This document shows positions 27,072-35,736 of a DNA stretch of 64,000 nt, one piece after another. Position 1 is the stretch's first letter, and each line of letters starts with the position of its first letter. This stretch comes from Paenibacillus sp. PL2-23. GTDB taxonomy: Bacteria; Bacillota; Bacilli; Paenibacillales; Paenibacillaceae. The DNA is taken from positions 4,537,501 to 4,601,500 of the forward strand of contig NZ_CP162129.1 of NCBI RefSeq assembly GCF_040834005.1. The letters are read 5' to 3'. The notes below the pieces were generated by a model, which saw nothing but the letters and a program-made list of their open reading frames with translations, searched no databases and was not told the DNA's origin. Made by a program: the position numbers and the translations under genes.

Positions 27072-28457
27072 GTGGACACACTGATATTGCTAATGCCTGC
27101 CGGTATCATATGTATGGCGGTTCTCATTCTGTTCTGGTCGCAATCCAAGGCCAAGAAGGGCCTATGGTTCGGCGTCACTCTGCCGGAGGAAGCGCTCTCG
27201 GACGAGAGGCTTGCCGCGCTTGGCAAGGAGTACCGCAAGGCTTATGCTTGGTACGGATTCGCGTGGGTCGTCTCGCTGGTGCCTCTGCTGGCCCTAAGCG
27301 ACTATTTTTCACTGGCTTACATCTATTTCTTCATCTGGCTGGCGGCGGTTTTATACACCTCCACAGTACCATTTAAACGGATACACTACAAGGCGGCCGC
27401 GCTGAAACGGGACAATGGGTGGTTCCCGCAGGGCAAGAGGTTCGTATCCGTGGAAAAGGATATAGCGTTTATGTCTGGGCTGAAGCCTTGGTCCCCATAT
27501 TGGTATATCGTACCGGCCCTGATGTGCATCCCTCTTATTATCATATCCCTGCAGAACGGCAATTCGCTGCTGCGTCTTGCTGGCGCGGCTTCGCTGCTGA
27601 TGACGGGCGTTACACTGCTGATCTCGCTTACCTTCACCCACGGCCGACAGCGTGCTTATAGCCGGAATGCCGCTCCGAATGCTGCCATTCAGCAGGCGGC
27701 AAGGCGATATTGGTCGATGTTCTGGCTGACGCTGGCCATCTTCGAGGTCATGAATGCCACGATCGCTTATAACGTGCTGTCAGGGGGCACCATGATTGGC
27801 CTCGGCATGTGGCTGGGCGGGATCGCTATGGTATCACTGGTTCCGCTGTTTGGCATTTATTTTGTTCATCAGCTGATCAAGGATCTGGAATATCGATATG
27901 GCGACACGGATGGGCATGGCTACGAAACGGATGATGACGAGCATTGGCGGCACGGCCTGTATTACCATAATCCGGAGGATGCTTCGGCTTGGGTGCCCAA
28001 GCGGATCGGCAGCGGCATGACCTTCAATCTCGCGACAAGGGCTGGCAGGACGCTGCATTACACCGTCTACGCGTTCATTGCAGTCATCGTCATTCCGCTT
28101 ACGGTCATATTCGTGCGGGCGGACGTGTCGCCTCCGGCGCTTGTGATCGATGAAGAAGGTCTCATCACGATTGAAAGCTCCGAGTACCCCTATAGCTTCG
28201 AGGCTGAGGCCATTCAGGAGCTGACGCTCCAGGACAGCGTCCCGACCGGCTTCCGGACGAACGGGATGGCGACAGCCGCCTACGCGCGGGGCAATTTCAA
28301 GCTGAATGAGCTTGGCCCGGCCAAGCTGTATGTGTTCAAGCAGTCTCCTCCGTTCATCGTCATGAAGCTGGATGAGCTGTATGTGGTGTACAACGACGAG
28401 GACCCGGCGCGGACGCGTGAGCTGTATGAGGAGCTTGCAGACAAGACGGGACAATGA
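27072..28457 (+). CDS. Multi-helix DUF5808-type membrane protein
   Basis: 461 aa with a first helix at 5-22, helices at about 75-110, 140-165, 170-190, 210-235 and 240-265, then a soluble block including DDDEHWRHGLYYHNPEDASAWVPKR (shown in part), which is the DUF5808 signature. Another helix lies near 345-365, followed by a C-terminal PH-like domain (TGFRTNGMATAAYARGNF) of about 95 aa. GTG start at 27072 with GGAGG 7 nt upstream. No catalytic motif. It lies alone and ends in a strong hairpin. Envelope sensing is possible but not shown. Confidence 0.75.
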   Translation: MDTLILLMPAGIICMAVLILFWSQSKAKKGLWFGVTLPEEALSDERLAALGKEYRKAYAWYGFAWVVSLVPLLALSDYFSLAYIYFFIWLAAVLYTSTVPFKRIHYKAAALKRDNGWFPQGKRFVSVEKDIAFMSGLKPWSPYWYIVPALMCIPLIIISLQNGNSLLRLAGAASLLMTGVTLLISLTFTHGRQRAYSRNAAPNAAIQQAARRYWSMFWLTLAIFEVMNATIAYNVLSGGTMIGLGMWLGGIAMVSLVPLFGIYFVHQLIKDLEYRYGDTDGHGYETDDDEHWRHGLYYHNPEDASAWVPKRIGSGMTFNLATRAGRTLHYTVYAFIAVIVIPLTVIFVRADVSPPALVIDEEGLITIESSEYPYSFEAEAIQELTLQDSVPTGFRTNGMATAAYARGNFKLNELGPAKLYVFKQSPPFIVMKLDELYVVYNDEDPARTRELYEELADKTGQ

Positions 28458-28476
28458 CGAATAGGGCATTGCGAAG

Positions 28477-28528
28477 AGGGAGTTCCGACGGGCTGCAGTC
28501 GTTCAGCAGCCTGTCGGAACTCCCTTTT
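28477..28528 (+). terminator. Rho-independent terminator after the DUF5808 gene
   Basis: AGGGAGTTCCGAC pairs with GTCGGAACTCCCT in a 13-bp stem with an inner GGCTGC/GCAGCC, then TTTT on the plus strand. Confidence 0.88.
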
Positions 28529-28562
28529 GCAGGTTGTATGATGCCATGGAGTAGCCTCCAGC

Positions 28563-29312
28563 TCAGTCGCCATCCTCGGAGTCGGTCAACAGATCGTGCA
28601 GCATTCGTTCGGAATGATTGAGGAATTGCTTGGTAATCACGTAATGCTCCGTCTCCTCCCAAGTTGTTGTCCGGACCCCATCCTCCGTCAGCTCATAGAT
28701 GATAGAGTCCGGGTACGCCATCAGGATGGGGGAATGCGTAGCGATAATGAACTGGGAGTTGTCCTGGATGAGATCATGCATGCGCGCAAGCAGCGCCATC
28801 TGGCGCGACGGCGACAGCGCTGCCTCCGGCTCGTCCAGGATGTAGAGACCGTTCCCGCTGAAGCGGTGCAGGAACGCCGCCAGGAACGACTCCCCATGCG
28901 ACTGCTGGTGAAGCGACTTGCCGCCGTAGGATTGAACCGCGTCAAGCTCGTCGATATTCGTCGCCAGATTGTAGTAGCTCTCCGCGCGGAAGAAGAACCC
29001 GTCCTTTGGCCGCCTCGGGCCCCTCACCGGCTTCAAATATTGATGGAGCTCCGAATGGGTCTCCTTCGTATGAAACGTGAAGTTGATCGTCCCGCCCTCC
29101 GCGTTGAACCCCAGCGCAACCGCCAGCGCCTCCATGAGCGTTGACTTGCCGGAGCCGTTCTCTCCGATCAGGTACGTCACCTTGGGATGGAAGCTCAGCT
29201 CGTCCAGCTCCCGCACCGCCTGCAGGCTGAACGGATACTGGCGAAAGGAAGGCACGCTCTCCCTCATCAACGCCACCTTGCGCAAATAACCGCTAGTTTC
29301 GTGTATCGACAA
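28563..29312 (-). CDS. AAA/SMC-like predicted ATPase (COG3910 type)
   Basis: 249-aa stand-alone P-loop ATPase with ABC/SMC-type fold: Walker A GENGSGKSTLMEAL near residue 52, signature-like SHGESFLAAF near 140 and Walker B GLYILDEPEAALSP near 160, followed by switch His region IIATHSPILMAYP. No nuclease or membrane domain is attached. TTG start at 29312 has GAGGAGG 7 nt upstream. The 5' flank is a 102-bp repeat array. Such predicted ATPases are common and unassigned; some relatives act in DNA repair or defence, but nothing here shows either. Confidence 0.88.
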   Translation of the reverse strand: MSIHETSGYLRKVALMRESVPSFRQYPFSLQAVRELDELSFHPKVTYLIGENGSGKSTLMEALAVALGFNAEGGTINFTFHTKETHSELHQYLKPVRGPRRPKDGFFFRAESYYNLATNIDELDAVQSYGGKSLHQQSHGESFLAAFLHRFSGNGLYILDEPEAALSPSRQMALLARMHDLIQDNSQFIIATHSPILMAYPDSIIYELTEDGVRTTTWEETEHYVITKQFLNHSERMLHDLLTDSEDGD

Positions 29313-29390
29313 CGCTCGGCCTCCTCATCTCGAATAGCAGCAGCGACACGTCGTGTAGTTACTGCTCGGCGCACCCAATGTGCGCTCGTA

Positions 29391-29820
29391 GCCACACCTC
29401 GTGTCGTTATCCAACCAATTAGCTGCTCGCAAGTTACTACAACGATCCCTCGTGTCGCTGTCGCGCACCGTGACGCCTCATTGGGAGCCATAGCCACACC
29501 TCGTGTCGTTATCCAACCAATTAGCTGCTCGCAAGTTACTACAACGATCACTCGTGTCGCTGTCGCGCGCCGTGACGCCTCATTGGGAGCCATAGCCACA
29601 CCTCATGTCGTTATTCAACCAATTAGCTGCTCGCAAGTTACTACAACGATCACTCGTGTCGCTATCGCGCGCCGTGACGCCTCATTGAGAGCCATAGCCA
29701 CACCTCATGTCGTTATTCAACCAATTAGCTGCTCGCAAGTTACTACAACGATCACTCGTGTCGCTGTCGCGCACCGTGACGCCTCATTGGGAGCCATAGC
29801 CACACCTCGTGTGGCTATCG
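29391..29820. repeat. Tandem 102-bp array, four full units plus partial
   Basis: Units start at 29391, 29493, 29595, 29697 and 29799 (partial), with a constant 102-bp period. Each unit has two palindromic sub-elements about 50 bp apart, GCCACACCTCGTGTCG and CAACGATCACTCGTGTCG, separated by a conserved spacer containing ATTAGCTGCTCGCAAG. A further related palindrome (GCGACACGTCGTGTAG) lies about 48 bp upstream at 29343. The gap lies between two co-directional minus-strand genes and includes the promoter side of the ATPase gene. Confidence 0.9.
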
Positions 29821-29852
29821 CTGCCATCCGTCTGCTGCTCTCTCCGCTGCGC

Positions 29853-30362
29853 CTACTTCCCTGGCCACTTCTCCCCTTGCAGCTGCTTCCAGACCGTCTT
29901 GTTGCTATACTGCTTCTTCGAGCTGATATCCTCGCCGAACCAATCCGGGGCAACAAACGCGTTCGCTTCCTCCAGCGACCCAAACTCCACCTCCAGCACA
30001 ATTAGCTGCACTTGATCGTAGATATCAATCTCGACGGTCCGTCCATTCCATTCCGCCGTTATCCTGTTTTTGGTCAGCGGCATAAAGCCGAAAGCCGCCG
30101 CTACCTGCGAGTAGATGCCCTCGGATATCGCATACTCCACTTCTTCGCGAACAAGCCCATTGCCTCGCTTGAACGTATGCGTGTAGCTTACTTCTCCAGT
30201 CGCCAGGTCCGCAATACGGCGAATACGCAGCTCCTCGTTGTCGTCCATAGCCAGATACGTCTGCTCGATTCTCTGCTCCAATCGGAGGACGAGCTCGCCC
30301 GCCCTAATGACAGCATCCGGATACTCCGGCAGCAAAAACTTTCTTTCAATCTCCAATCCCAT
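29853..30362 (-). CDS. CYTH-domain protein (triphosphate tunnel enzyme family)
   Basis: 169-aa soluble protein with the CYTH signature EIERK at the N-terminus, followed by LRLEQRIEQTYL, an RIRR segment and paired acidic/basic strand residues that line the tunnel (ITAEWNGRTVEIDIYD, LIVLEVEFGSLEEA). Members bind metal and hydrolyse triphosphates or cAMP-type substrates. The start is uncertain: ATG at 30362, or TTG at 30368 closer to a GAGGAG site. A longer open frame upstream has no ribosome site. The gene is followed by the 102-bp repeat array and the ATPase gene. Confidence 0.9.
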   Translation of the reverse strand: MGLEIERKFLLPEYPDAVIRAGELVLRLEQRIEQTYLAMDDNEELRIRRIADLATGEVSYTHTFKRGNGLVREEVEYAISEGIYSQVAAAFGFMPLTKNRITAEWNGRTVEIDIYDQVQLIVLEVEFGSLEEANAFVAPDWFGEDISSKKQYSNKTVWKQLQGEKWPGK

Positions 30363-30527
30363 ACCCAACCACCACTCCTCATGTTTCGTCTGTTCCTCCA
30401 AGCTACCAAATTCAGATGGAGTATTCAACCTGTCCCGTGCAGAATGGACCAGTCCGGTCCCGAAGGAACCGTTAAAACCGAAACACCAACAACGACATTC
30501 CAGAGCTTTTTCCAATAGCACGCCAAG

Positions 30528-30574
30528 AAGGCTGTCCTCTGTTGGTCCTGTCGACCAGCTAGGACAGCCTTTTC
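30528..30574 (-). terminator. Hairpin between the acyltransferase and CYTH genes
   Basis: AAGGCTGTCCT pairs with AGGACAGCCTT in an 11-bp stem with a further inner TTGGTC/GACCAG stem. The T run is best on the plus strand; on the minus strand it follows the acyltransferase gene and likely ends it weakly. Confidence 0.6.
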
Positions 30575-30593
30575 TCATAACACAAGCCTGCTA

Positions 30594-31685
30594 TCACGCG
30601 CCTTGAGCGAATTCCGGCGTGCGGGGAGCCTCGCCCTTGCGCCTGCGCGTCAACAAGAGGATCGCATAGGTTAGAAGAGTGCATTGAGCCAAGGTCAGAA
30701 GGAACTGCAAGGCGTCCTCCAGCATCGTCATCTCCGTCAGCTCCCACCCGAAAACGTGCCGGTTCGCCTGCATGAACAAGATATGGCTGACATACGTCAC
30801 GATGCTGAACAAGCTGAGCGTTCGATGATGCGCCGTCGCGAATTCGCTGCGGATATGCAGCACACCGCGGAATAACAGCAGGGTCAATGGCAATATCGCA
30901 AAAACCAGCTTGTATTCCGTCGTCCACTCCGACACGCTGAGCAGCAGCACGATCTCGGCGGCTGCCAAAGCAAATGTAGGAATTATCCACCTCAGAGCCC
31001 GCATCGTCATCAATCGTTCCTCCAAACGGGCCGCAAGCGCGCCCGCACAGACGAATGTGAGACCAAACCCCACATGATTCGTCAGCGTGAGATCGATGAA
31101 ATCCCATATTTCGAGTCGAATGCCCAGGAAGCCGTCCATCGCGCCGCTGAACATGAAGCGAAGACTGCCGGAGGAGAACTGGCATAACGAATATCCAGCC
31201 AGCACAAGCCCTATCGCCAGCCTGGTTCCCCCCTTCCTCAGGAGCCAATAGGCAGCCAGCATCCCCGACAGCAATGGAGGAAGAAACCACAGATGCACAT
31301 AAGGCCCGCTTACGAATACCGCCACCAACCATATTTTGGCCTGCAGAATCATATTGCCCACCGTCAAGCCGCCCGAGATTAGACCGGGCACGATATGTTG
31401 AACCGTGAACAGCAAGCAGAAGATGCCGTAGAGCAATCCAATTCGCACAACGTATCTTCTTACATATTCGACTGGACGCTCAGCACGATTCCAGCCCTTG
31501 TATGCCAGAAAGCCAGCGATGACGTAGAAGCAGGGCACGACGACACGCAATGCGAGAGCGGCGAACGACATCAGCTGGCTCGGCGTCGTCTCGGTCATGT
31601 AGGAGAAATACATGGCATGGGCGAACAGAACAAGCAGCGCGCCGGCGAATTTAAATACCGTGATCCCTGGATAGAAGGTGCGCAC
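30594..31685 (-). CDS. Acyltransferase-3-like membrane protein
   Basis: 363 aa with about ten membrane helices, resembling the acyltransferase 3 family (O-acetyl/O-acyl transferases of cell-surface glycans): early ITVFKFAGALLVLFAHAMYF with the conserved His, RRYVVRIGLLYGIF, a long series of hydrophobic helices and SHILFMQANRHVF near the C-terminus. GTG start at 31685 shares its G with the stop codon of the AMP-ligase gene (TAGTG), so the two are translationally coupled. The combination suggests an acyl group activated by the ligase is transferred at the membrane; this is inference. Confidence 0.78.
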   Translation of the reverse strand: MRTFYPGITVFKFAGALLVLFAHAMYFSYMTETTPSQLMSFAALALRVVVPCFYVIAGFLAYKGWNRAERPVEYVRRYVVRIGLLYGIFCLLFTVQHIVPGLISGGLTVGNMILQAKIWLVAVFVSGPYVHLWFLPPLLSGMLAAYWLLRKGGTRLAIGLVLAGYSLCQFSSGSLRFMFSGAMDGFLGIRLEIWDFIDLTLTNHVGFGLTFVCAGALAARLEERLMTMRALRWIIPTFALAAAEIVLLLSVSEWTTEYKLVFAILPLTLLLFRGVLHIRSEFATAHHRTLSLFSIVTYVSHILFMQANRHVFGWELTEMTMLEDALQFLLTLAQCTLLTYAILLLTRRRKGEAPRTPEFAQGA

Positions 31686-33442
31686 TACGCATGTCTCCTT
31701 CTATCTCCAAGCTCCTGCAGCGCAAGCTCCTTCATCTCGGCCACGGATATTTTGCCTGTAGGCGAGAGCGGCAGCTGCGGCAGGAACAGGAAGGAGCGCG
31801 GCAGCTTAAAGGCTGACAACAATGGCGACAGCTCCGCCTTCAATCGTTCCGCCGTCAGCCCGCTTCCCCGCTTCGGCACGACGCAGGCGCATATTTCCTC
31901 GCCGTACATCCCGTCCGGAACGCCGATAACGAACGCCTCCTCCACTTCTCCATGCCGGAGGAGTACGGCTTCGATTTCGACGGGGGATATCTTTTCGCCG
32001 CCTCGTGAAATCATGCGATGCAACCGGCCCGCAATCGTCAGCTCGCGGTTTTCGTTCATCCAGCCAAGATCGCCCGATCGGTACCACCCGTCTTCGGTGA
32101 ACGCCGGACGCTCCGCGTTTGCATTCGTATAACGCATAACCCGATTGCCACGGATATGGATCTCCCCTTGTCCGCCTGGCGGCAGCACGGCCCCGGATAC
32201 GGGATCCACGACGCGGATCTCCACGCTGGACTCTACCTTGCCCGCAAGACTGTTGCTTTCCCTCATGAACTGTCCATATTCCATTATTCCACCCAGCAGA
32301 TTCGACCGCTCGAACAGCCGGAACAGCATAGGGATCAGCACACCTCGCAAATGCTCCTTGCGGATACACGTCCCTGTTGACACAGCTCCCGCCTCCGATG
32401 AGCCATAGCTGACTGTAAAAAATTGCAAACGAAGCTCTCCTGTCACTTGCTCCAGAATCGCCGGAGTTACCGCAGCTGAAGTAAAAGCCACCCCCAGCAA
32501 GGAGGACAGATTATAGCGCGAACGCTCTGGCGCAGCCACCATTCTTTGCATCATGTACGGCGTGCCGACCATTATTTTGCAACGCTCCGACGCAATGACC
32601 GACAACGCTTCGATGGGATGAAAGCGGCTGAGCATGACCGTCGGCAGCTTGATCGGCTTCAAATTGGACAGCAGCGTTCCGAACCCTCCCATGTGGTACA
32701 GCGGCAGCAAATTCAGCATTTTGAACGCCTGCATGATGGGCGCGCTAAGCGCATCGGCGGCTCCGCCCATCCATCGCTTTGGCTGGTTGTCGCCTCGCGC
32801 GGGGACAAAAAAAGACGTGGTCGTGCGAAGCACCGCTTTTGGAGCGCCCAGTGTGCCGGAGGTGAAGAGCAGGACAAGAGGATCGCGGGACGATACGCTC
32901 GCGAGAACCGGGTTCAGCCGTTCCCGATCCGGCCGAGACAACAGCTCGGTATAAGCGCCGAAGCCCATTCGATCCATTGCGCTCCCTCCGATGACAAACA
33001 AGGAATGCGGCAGCCAATCCGCTCCAGCCAGAGCTGCTTGCTCATCAACAAGCTCACGCAGCAGAGTCGGATAATGCTGCCCATGGCCTTCAACCCCAAT
33101 GATCAGCACCGATGCACGTGCTTCCCTCAGGCAGCCCGCAAGCTCGCTTTTCCTGGAATATGCGTTGATCGGCACGAGTACCGCGCCAAGACAAGCCGCT
33201 GCGTACATGGAAACGATGAGCTCCATGCGCCCTGTCATGAAGAAGGCAACCCTGTCGCCATGCCGAACTCCACGATTCGCCAAGCCCTGGGCGAGGCTCA
33301 GCGTTTCCCGCCAAACATCATGCCACGTGTATCTCTGATTCCATTCCGGGAACATGTAAGCCATGTGGCGGGAATAACGCCGCGCACGCTCCTGGAGCAA
33401 ATACGGAACCGAATCCTCCTGCAGTTCATTTAACCATTCCAT
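31685..33442 (-). CDS. AMP-dependent acyl-CoA synthetase/acid ligase
   Basis: 585-aa adenylate-forming enzyme. P-loop TSGTLGAPKA with TSGT at 194-197, YGSSEAGAV near 340, GDLGWMNENREL near 450, hinge and RLHRMISRGGEKISPVEIEA (A8) near 475. The catalytic Lys564 lies in LSPTGKISV. Family members make acyl-AMP and pass it to CoA or a carrier. The ATG lies at 33442. First gene of a two-gene operon with the acyltransferase. No carrier protein gene is adjacent. Substrate unknown; the family is sure. Confidence 0.93.
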   Translation of the reverse strand: MEWLNELQEDSVPYLLQERARRYSRHMAYMFPEWNQRYTWHDVWRETLSLAQGLANRGVRHGDRVAFFMTGRMELIVSMYAAACLGAVLVPINAYSRKSELAGCLREARASVLIIGVEGHGQHYPTLLRELVDEQAALAGADWLPHSLFVIGGSAMDRMGFGAYTELLSRPDRERLNPVLASVSSRDPLVLLFTSGTLGAPKAVLRTTTSFFVPARGDNQPKRWMGGAADALSAPIMQAFKMLNLLPLYHMGGFGTLLSNLKPIKLPTVMLSRFHPIEALSVIASERCKIMVGTPYMMQRMVAAPERSRYNLSSLLGVAFTSAAVTPAILEQVTGELRLQFFTVSYGSSEAGAVSTGTCIRKEHLRGVLIPMLFRLFERSNLLGGIMEYGQFMRESNSLAGKVESSVEIRVVDPVSGAVLPPGGQGEIHIRGNRVMRYTNANAERPAFTEDGWYRSGDLGWMNENRELTIAGRLHRMISRGGEKISPVEIEAVLLRHGEVEEAFVIGVPDGMYGEEICACVVPKRGSGLTAERLKAELSPLLSAFKLPRSFLFLPQLPLSPTGKISVAEMKELALQELGDRRRHA

Positions 33443-33579
33443 CCTCTAACCTCCGATAGCCTCGTTCAGGAGCCTGGACTATACTATTCATGCAGACACC
33501 TGCACCTTTGCCACTGTGATCAACCCTCTACATACCCCTTACTATATCACCATAGTTGTTCTTTATAAAGAACAATTTA

Positions 33580-33608
33580 ACAAAAAGAAAGACGCCATAG
33601 ATGGCGCC
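33580..33608 (-). terminator. Terminator after the FAD oxidoreductase
   Basis: A 7-bp imperfect stem (GGCGCCA/TGGCGTC) with a TCTA loop is followed by TCTTTCTTTTTG on the minus strand, just past the stop codon. Confidence 0.8.
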
Positions 33609-33615
33609 GCTCCTT

Positions 33616-35523
33616 CTACTCATATAGGACTCCCCCATAGTATTCCAGAATGTCGCGAATGAGCATAAACGCTTCTCCGTTCGTTATTGCCTTCTGATCT
33701 GTGACGGCTTGAAGGGTCTTCTCCTTCAGCCAACCGCGCTTCAGCAGCTCCGCCGTTGCCCTGTTCTGGTCGGTCTCCGCACCGGCCATGACGCATAATG
33801 CGCTAGCCGCCTGCTCCAGGCTGAAGCCGCTGGCGCCCCTGCTCGTGTTCACGGCTTGCGCCGGATTTCCCGCGAACAGATCCGGATGGACGAGAAACAG
33901 CCGCAGCATCAGATTTCGGTAGGACGCCGGAGTGACTTTGCGATCCAGCTCCCACCTGTTGTTGTCGTAGCCGCCGATTGTCATGTTCATGCTGACCGCT
34001 GCAAGCAGTCCCTTGTAAGCCAGGTGGCTGCTGTAAGCCGGTGCAGGAAAGTTGCGGTATTCAAGGTCTACCCCCGCCGCTTCCAGCCTGCGTCTGAGCT
34101 CCGCAATCGCTTCCTCGGAACGGGCTATCGAGCGAAAGCTCACACCGCGCTCAATAGCCAGCTTCGCCGCCGCACCCGCCGCTTGGCCTGTCGCCATGCC
34201 AAGCGGCACGACCCGCGCGCTGCCATGCGGCAAGGAGTCGAAGCTCGCCGAGCGCCCGACGACAAGCAGCCGATCTACTCCCAGGGGAACCAGCGTGCGG
34301 AACGGGACTCCGTATTGCTGCGGCGACAGCATAATCGCGCCGGTATCCTCGCGGTTCATGCGCTGAATATCTACGTCATAGGAGCCATACGCAATCGCAT
34401 CCCAGAAATCCCGATTCTCCATGACGTCGGCTAGCTTCAGCCGGTATTCGCCCTGCATATGGCGGGATTCGCGGACGTACAGCTCCGGCGCGACACCAGC
34501 GTATTCCAGCTGCGAGAGCTCCTTGAAATGACGCTTCAAATATTTGACAATGCGCGGCGCTTCCTTTCTCCCGAGCTCCATGCCTTGCTCTCGCGATTTC
34601 GGATCAAGCGGATCAACGCCGAACAGCTGCATGGCGTTGACGAGAACGGTGCCATCGTTCTGGCGTCCGATGTTCAGTCCCCTAAGCGCAACTCGGCCCG
34701 GGTCGCTCGATTCGTAGAGCTTGGCATCCGGGAACCCCCAAGCGCTCATTTTGTCCATGCCGGTATCCTTTCGCTTGCCCAGCGACCTCCAGATATCGTC
34801 TGTCATTCCGCCCAGCTTGAATACCAGCGTTACAGCCATTCTGGCCTCGGGCTCGCCCAGATCCTCACGCCCAACCGTATACGGCACGCCTGCCATAGCC
34901 GCAATATCCGCATCCTGCGTGGCGTCAATGACGGCATGCGACTTTATCCGTCGTTCCCTGCCGGTTGGATCAACAATAGCTAAGCCCATGATATCCTTTC
35001 CGTCCATAAGCGGTCTCATCGACTGCGTCCCCAACAGCACATCAATCCCTGGCTCCTCCGACACCATACGGCTCAGCGTTGCCGCTGCCTTCTCTACATC
35101 AATCGACGTTCCTTCCAGTTGATCGTACCATTCCTGAAATATGCCCTTGTTCAAGAGCTCCAGGCTCCCCGCACCCTCTCCGGCTGCTGGAGCGAAATTC
35201 AAATCGAAGGAATTCAACCATCCCAGCGTAATGAGACCGCCCAGCCTATCCCGCCCTTTGCCGTCTACCAGCAGAACGTGCAGTCCGCTCCGGGCTGCTG
35301 ACAATGCAGCGGCTACGCCTTCCGGATCAGAGCCGGCTACGATAACGTCATAATGCTTCATTGGGTTTAAGCCCGTTGATTCAACCATCGGCTGGCTGCT
35401 TGAATGGGCAATAGAAGGGAGCTCCTCCCGCCATCCCCATAAGGTTACGCTTGCCAGCATAACTCCTAGCGCCAATAGAGTGAATGACGTTTTCCATATG
35501 CGCGATGCTTTCAGACCCCGCAC
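33616..35523 (-). CDS. Membrane-anchored FAD-dependent oxidoreductase (FAD_oxidored family)
   Basis: 635 aa. N-terminal signal-anchor at 12-30 with no lipobox. FAD-binding Rossmann motif DVIVAGSDPEGVAAALSAAR near 60 (a GxxxxG variant), then LLVDGKGRDRLGGLITLGWLN. Mid-region VIDATQDADIAAMAGVPYT follows; a large C-terminal region holds the second FAD block RLLVVGRSASFDSLPHGSARVVPLG near 430-455. Family members oxidise unknown extracytoplasmic substrates. The GTG start at 35523 directly abuts a GAGGAG; an AAGGGAT 8 nt upstream could serve, so the start is not certain. Single gene, ended by its own terminator. Confidence 0.85.
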   Translation of the reverse strand: MRGLKASRIWKTSFTLLALGVMLASVTLWGWREELPSIAHSSSQPMVESTGLNPMKHYDVIVAGSDPEGVAAALSAARSGLHVLLVDGKGRDRLGGLITLGWLNSFDLNFAPAAGEGAGSLELLNKGIFQEWYDQLEGTSIDVEKAAATLSRMVSEEPGIDVLLGTQSMRPLMDGKDIMGLAIVDPTGRERRIKSHAVIDATQDADIAAMAGVPYTVGREDLGEPEARMAVTLVFKLGGMTDDIWRSLGKRKDTGMDKMSAWGFPDAKLYESSDPGRVALRGLNIGRQNDGTVLVNAMQLFGVDPLDPKSREQGMELGRKEAPRIVKYLKRHFKELSQLEYAGVAPELYVRESRHMQGEYRLKLADVMENRDFWDAIAYGSYDVDIQRMNREDTGAIMLSPQQYGVPFRTLVPLGVDRLLVVGRSASFDSLPHGSARVVPLGMATGQAAGAAAKLAIERGVSFRSIARSEEAIAELRRRLEAAGVDLEYRNFPAPAYSSHLAYKGLLAAVSMNMTIGGYDNNRWELDRKVTPASYRNLMLRLFLVHPDLFAGNPAQAVNTSRGASGFSLEQAASALCVMAGAETDQNRATAELLKRGWLKEKTLQAVTDQKAITNGEAFMLIRDILEYYGGVLYE

Positions 35524-35736
35524 CTCCTCATCCCTTTTTCCTGAGGAATAGTATCTGACAATTACCCCATATTATCTTTAATTTTTATTGGAAATATTAC
35601 ACTTTCATCGGATCGCGGACGTCCTGCGCCGATAGTTGACCAAATTTTTCTACATCACGGCGCACGGCTGGTATATAATAGGGTCGTCCCAATCGGACGT
35701 TACCATGCGATAAGAATGAACGATAGGAGAATCCAA

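Noticed and set aside
29391-29820. CRISPR array
   Set aside because: The intervals between the palindromes are themselves repeated and identical in length and sequence; CRISPR spacers would be unique, and no cas genes are present.
29187-30005. 272-aa plus-strand frame over the ATPase gene, repeat array and CYTH gene
   Set aside because: It is antisense to two well-supported genes and its middle is a 34-residue repeat produced by the 102-bp array.
28563-30362. Defence island formed by the ATPase and CYTH genes
   Set aside because: No nuclease, toxin or sensor domain is present in either and both families are common in housekeeping settings.
35636-35679. Sigma-A promoter TTGACC / TATAAT ahead of the ParB-like gene
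   Set aside because: The two hexamers are separated by 32 nt, too far; only the -10-like box remains and it has no good -35.
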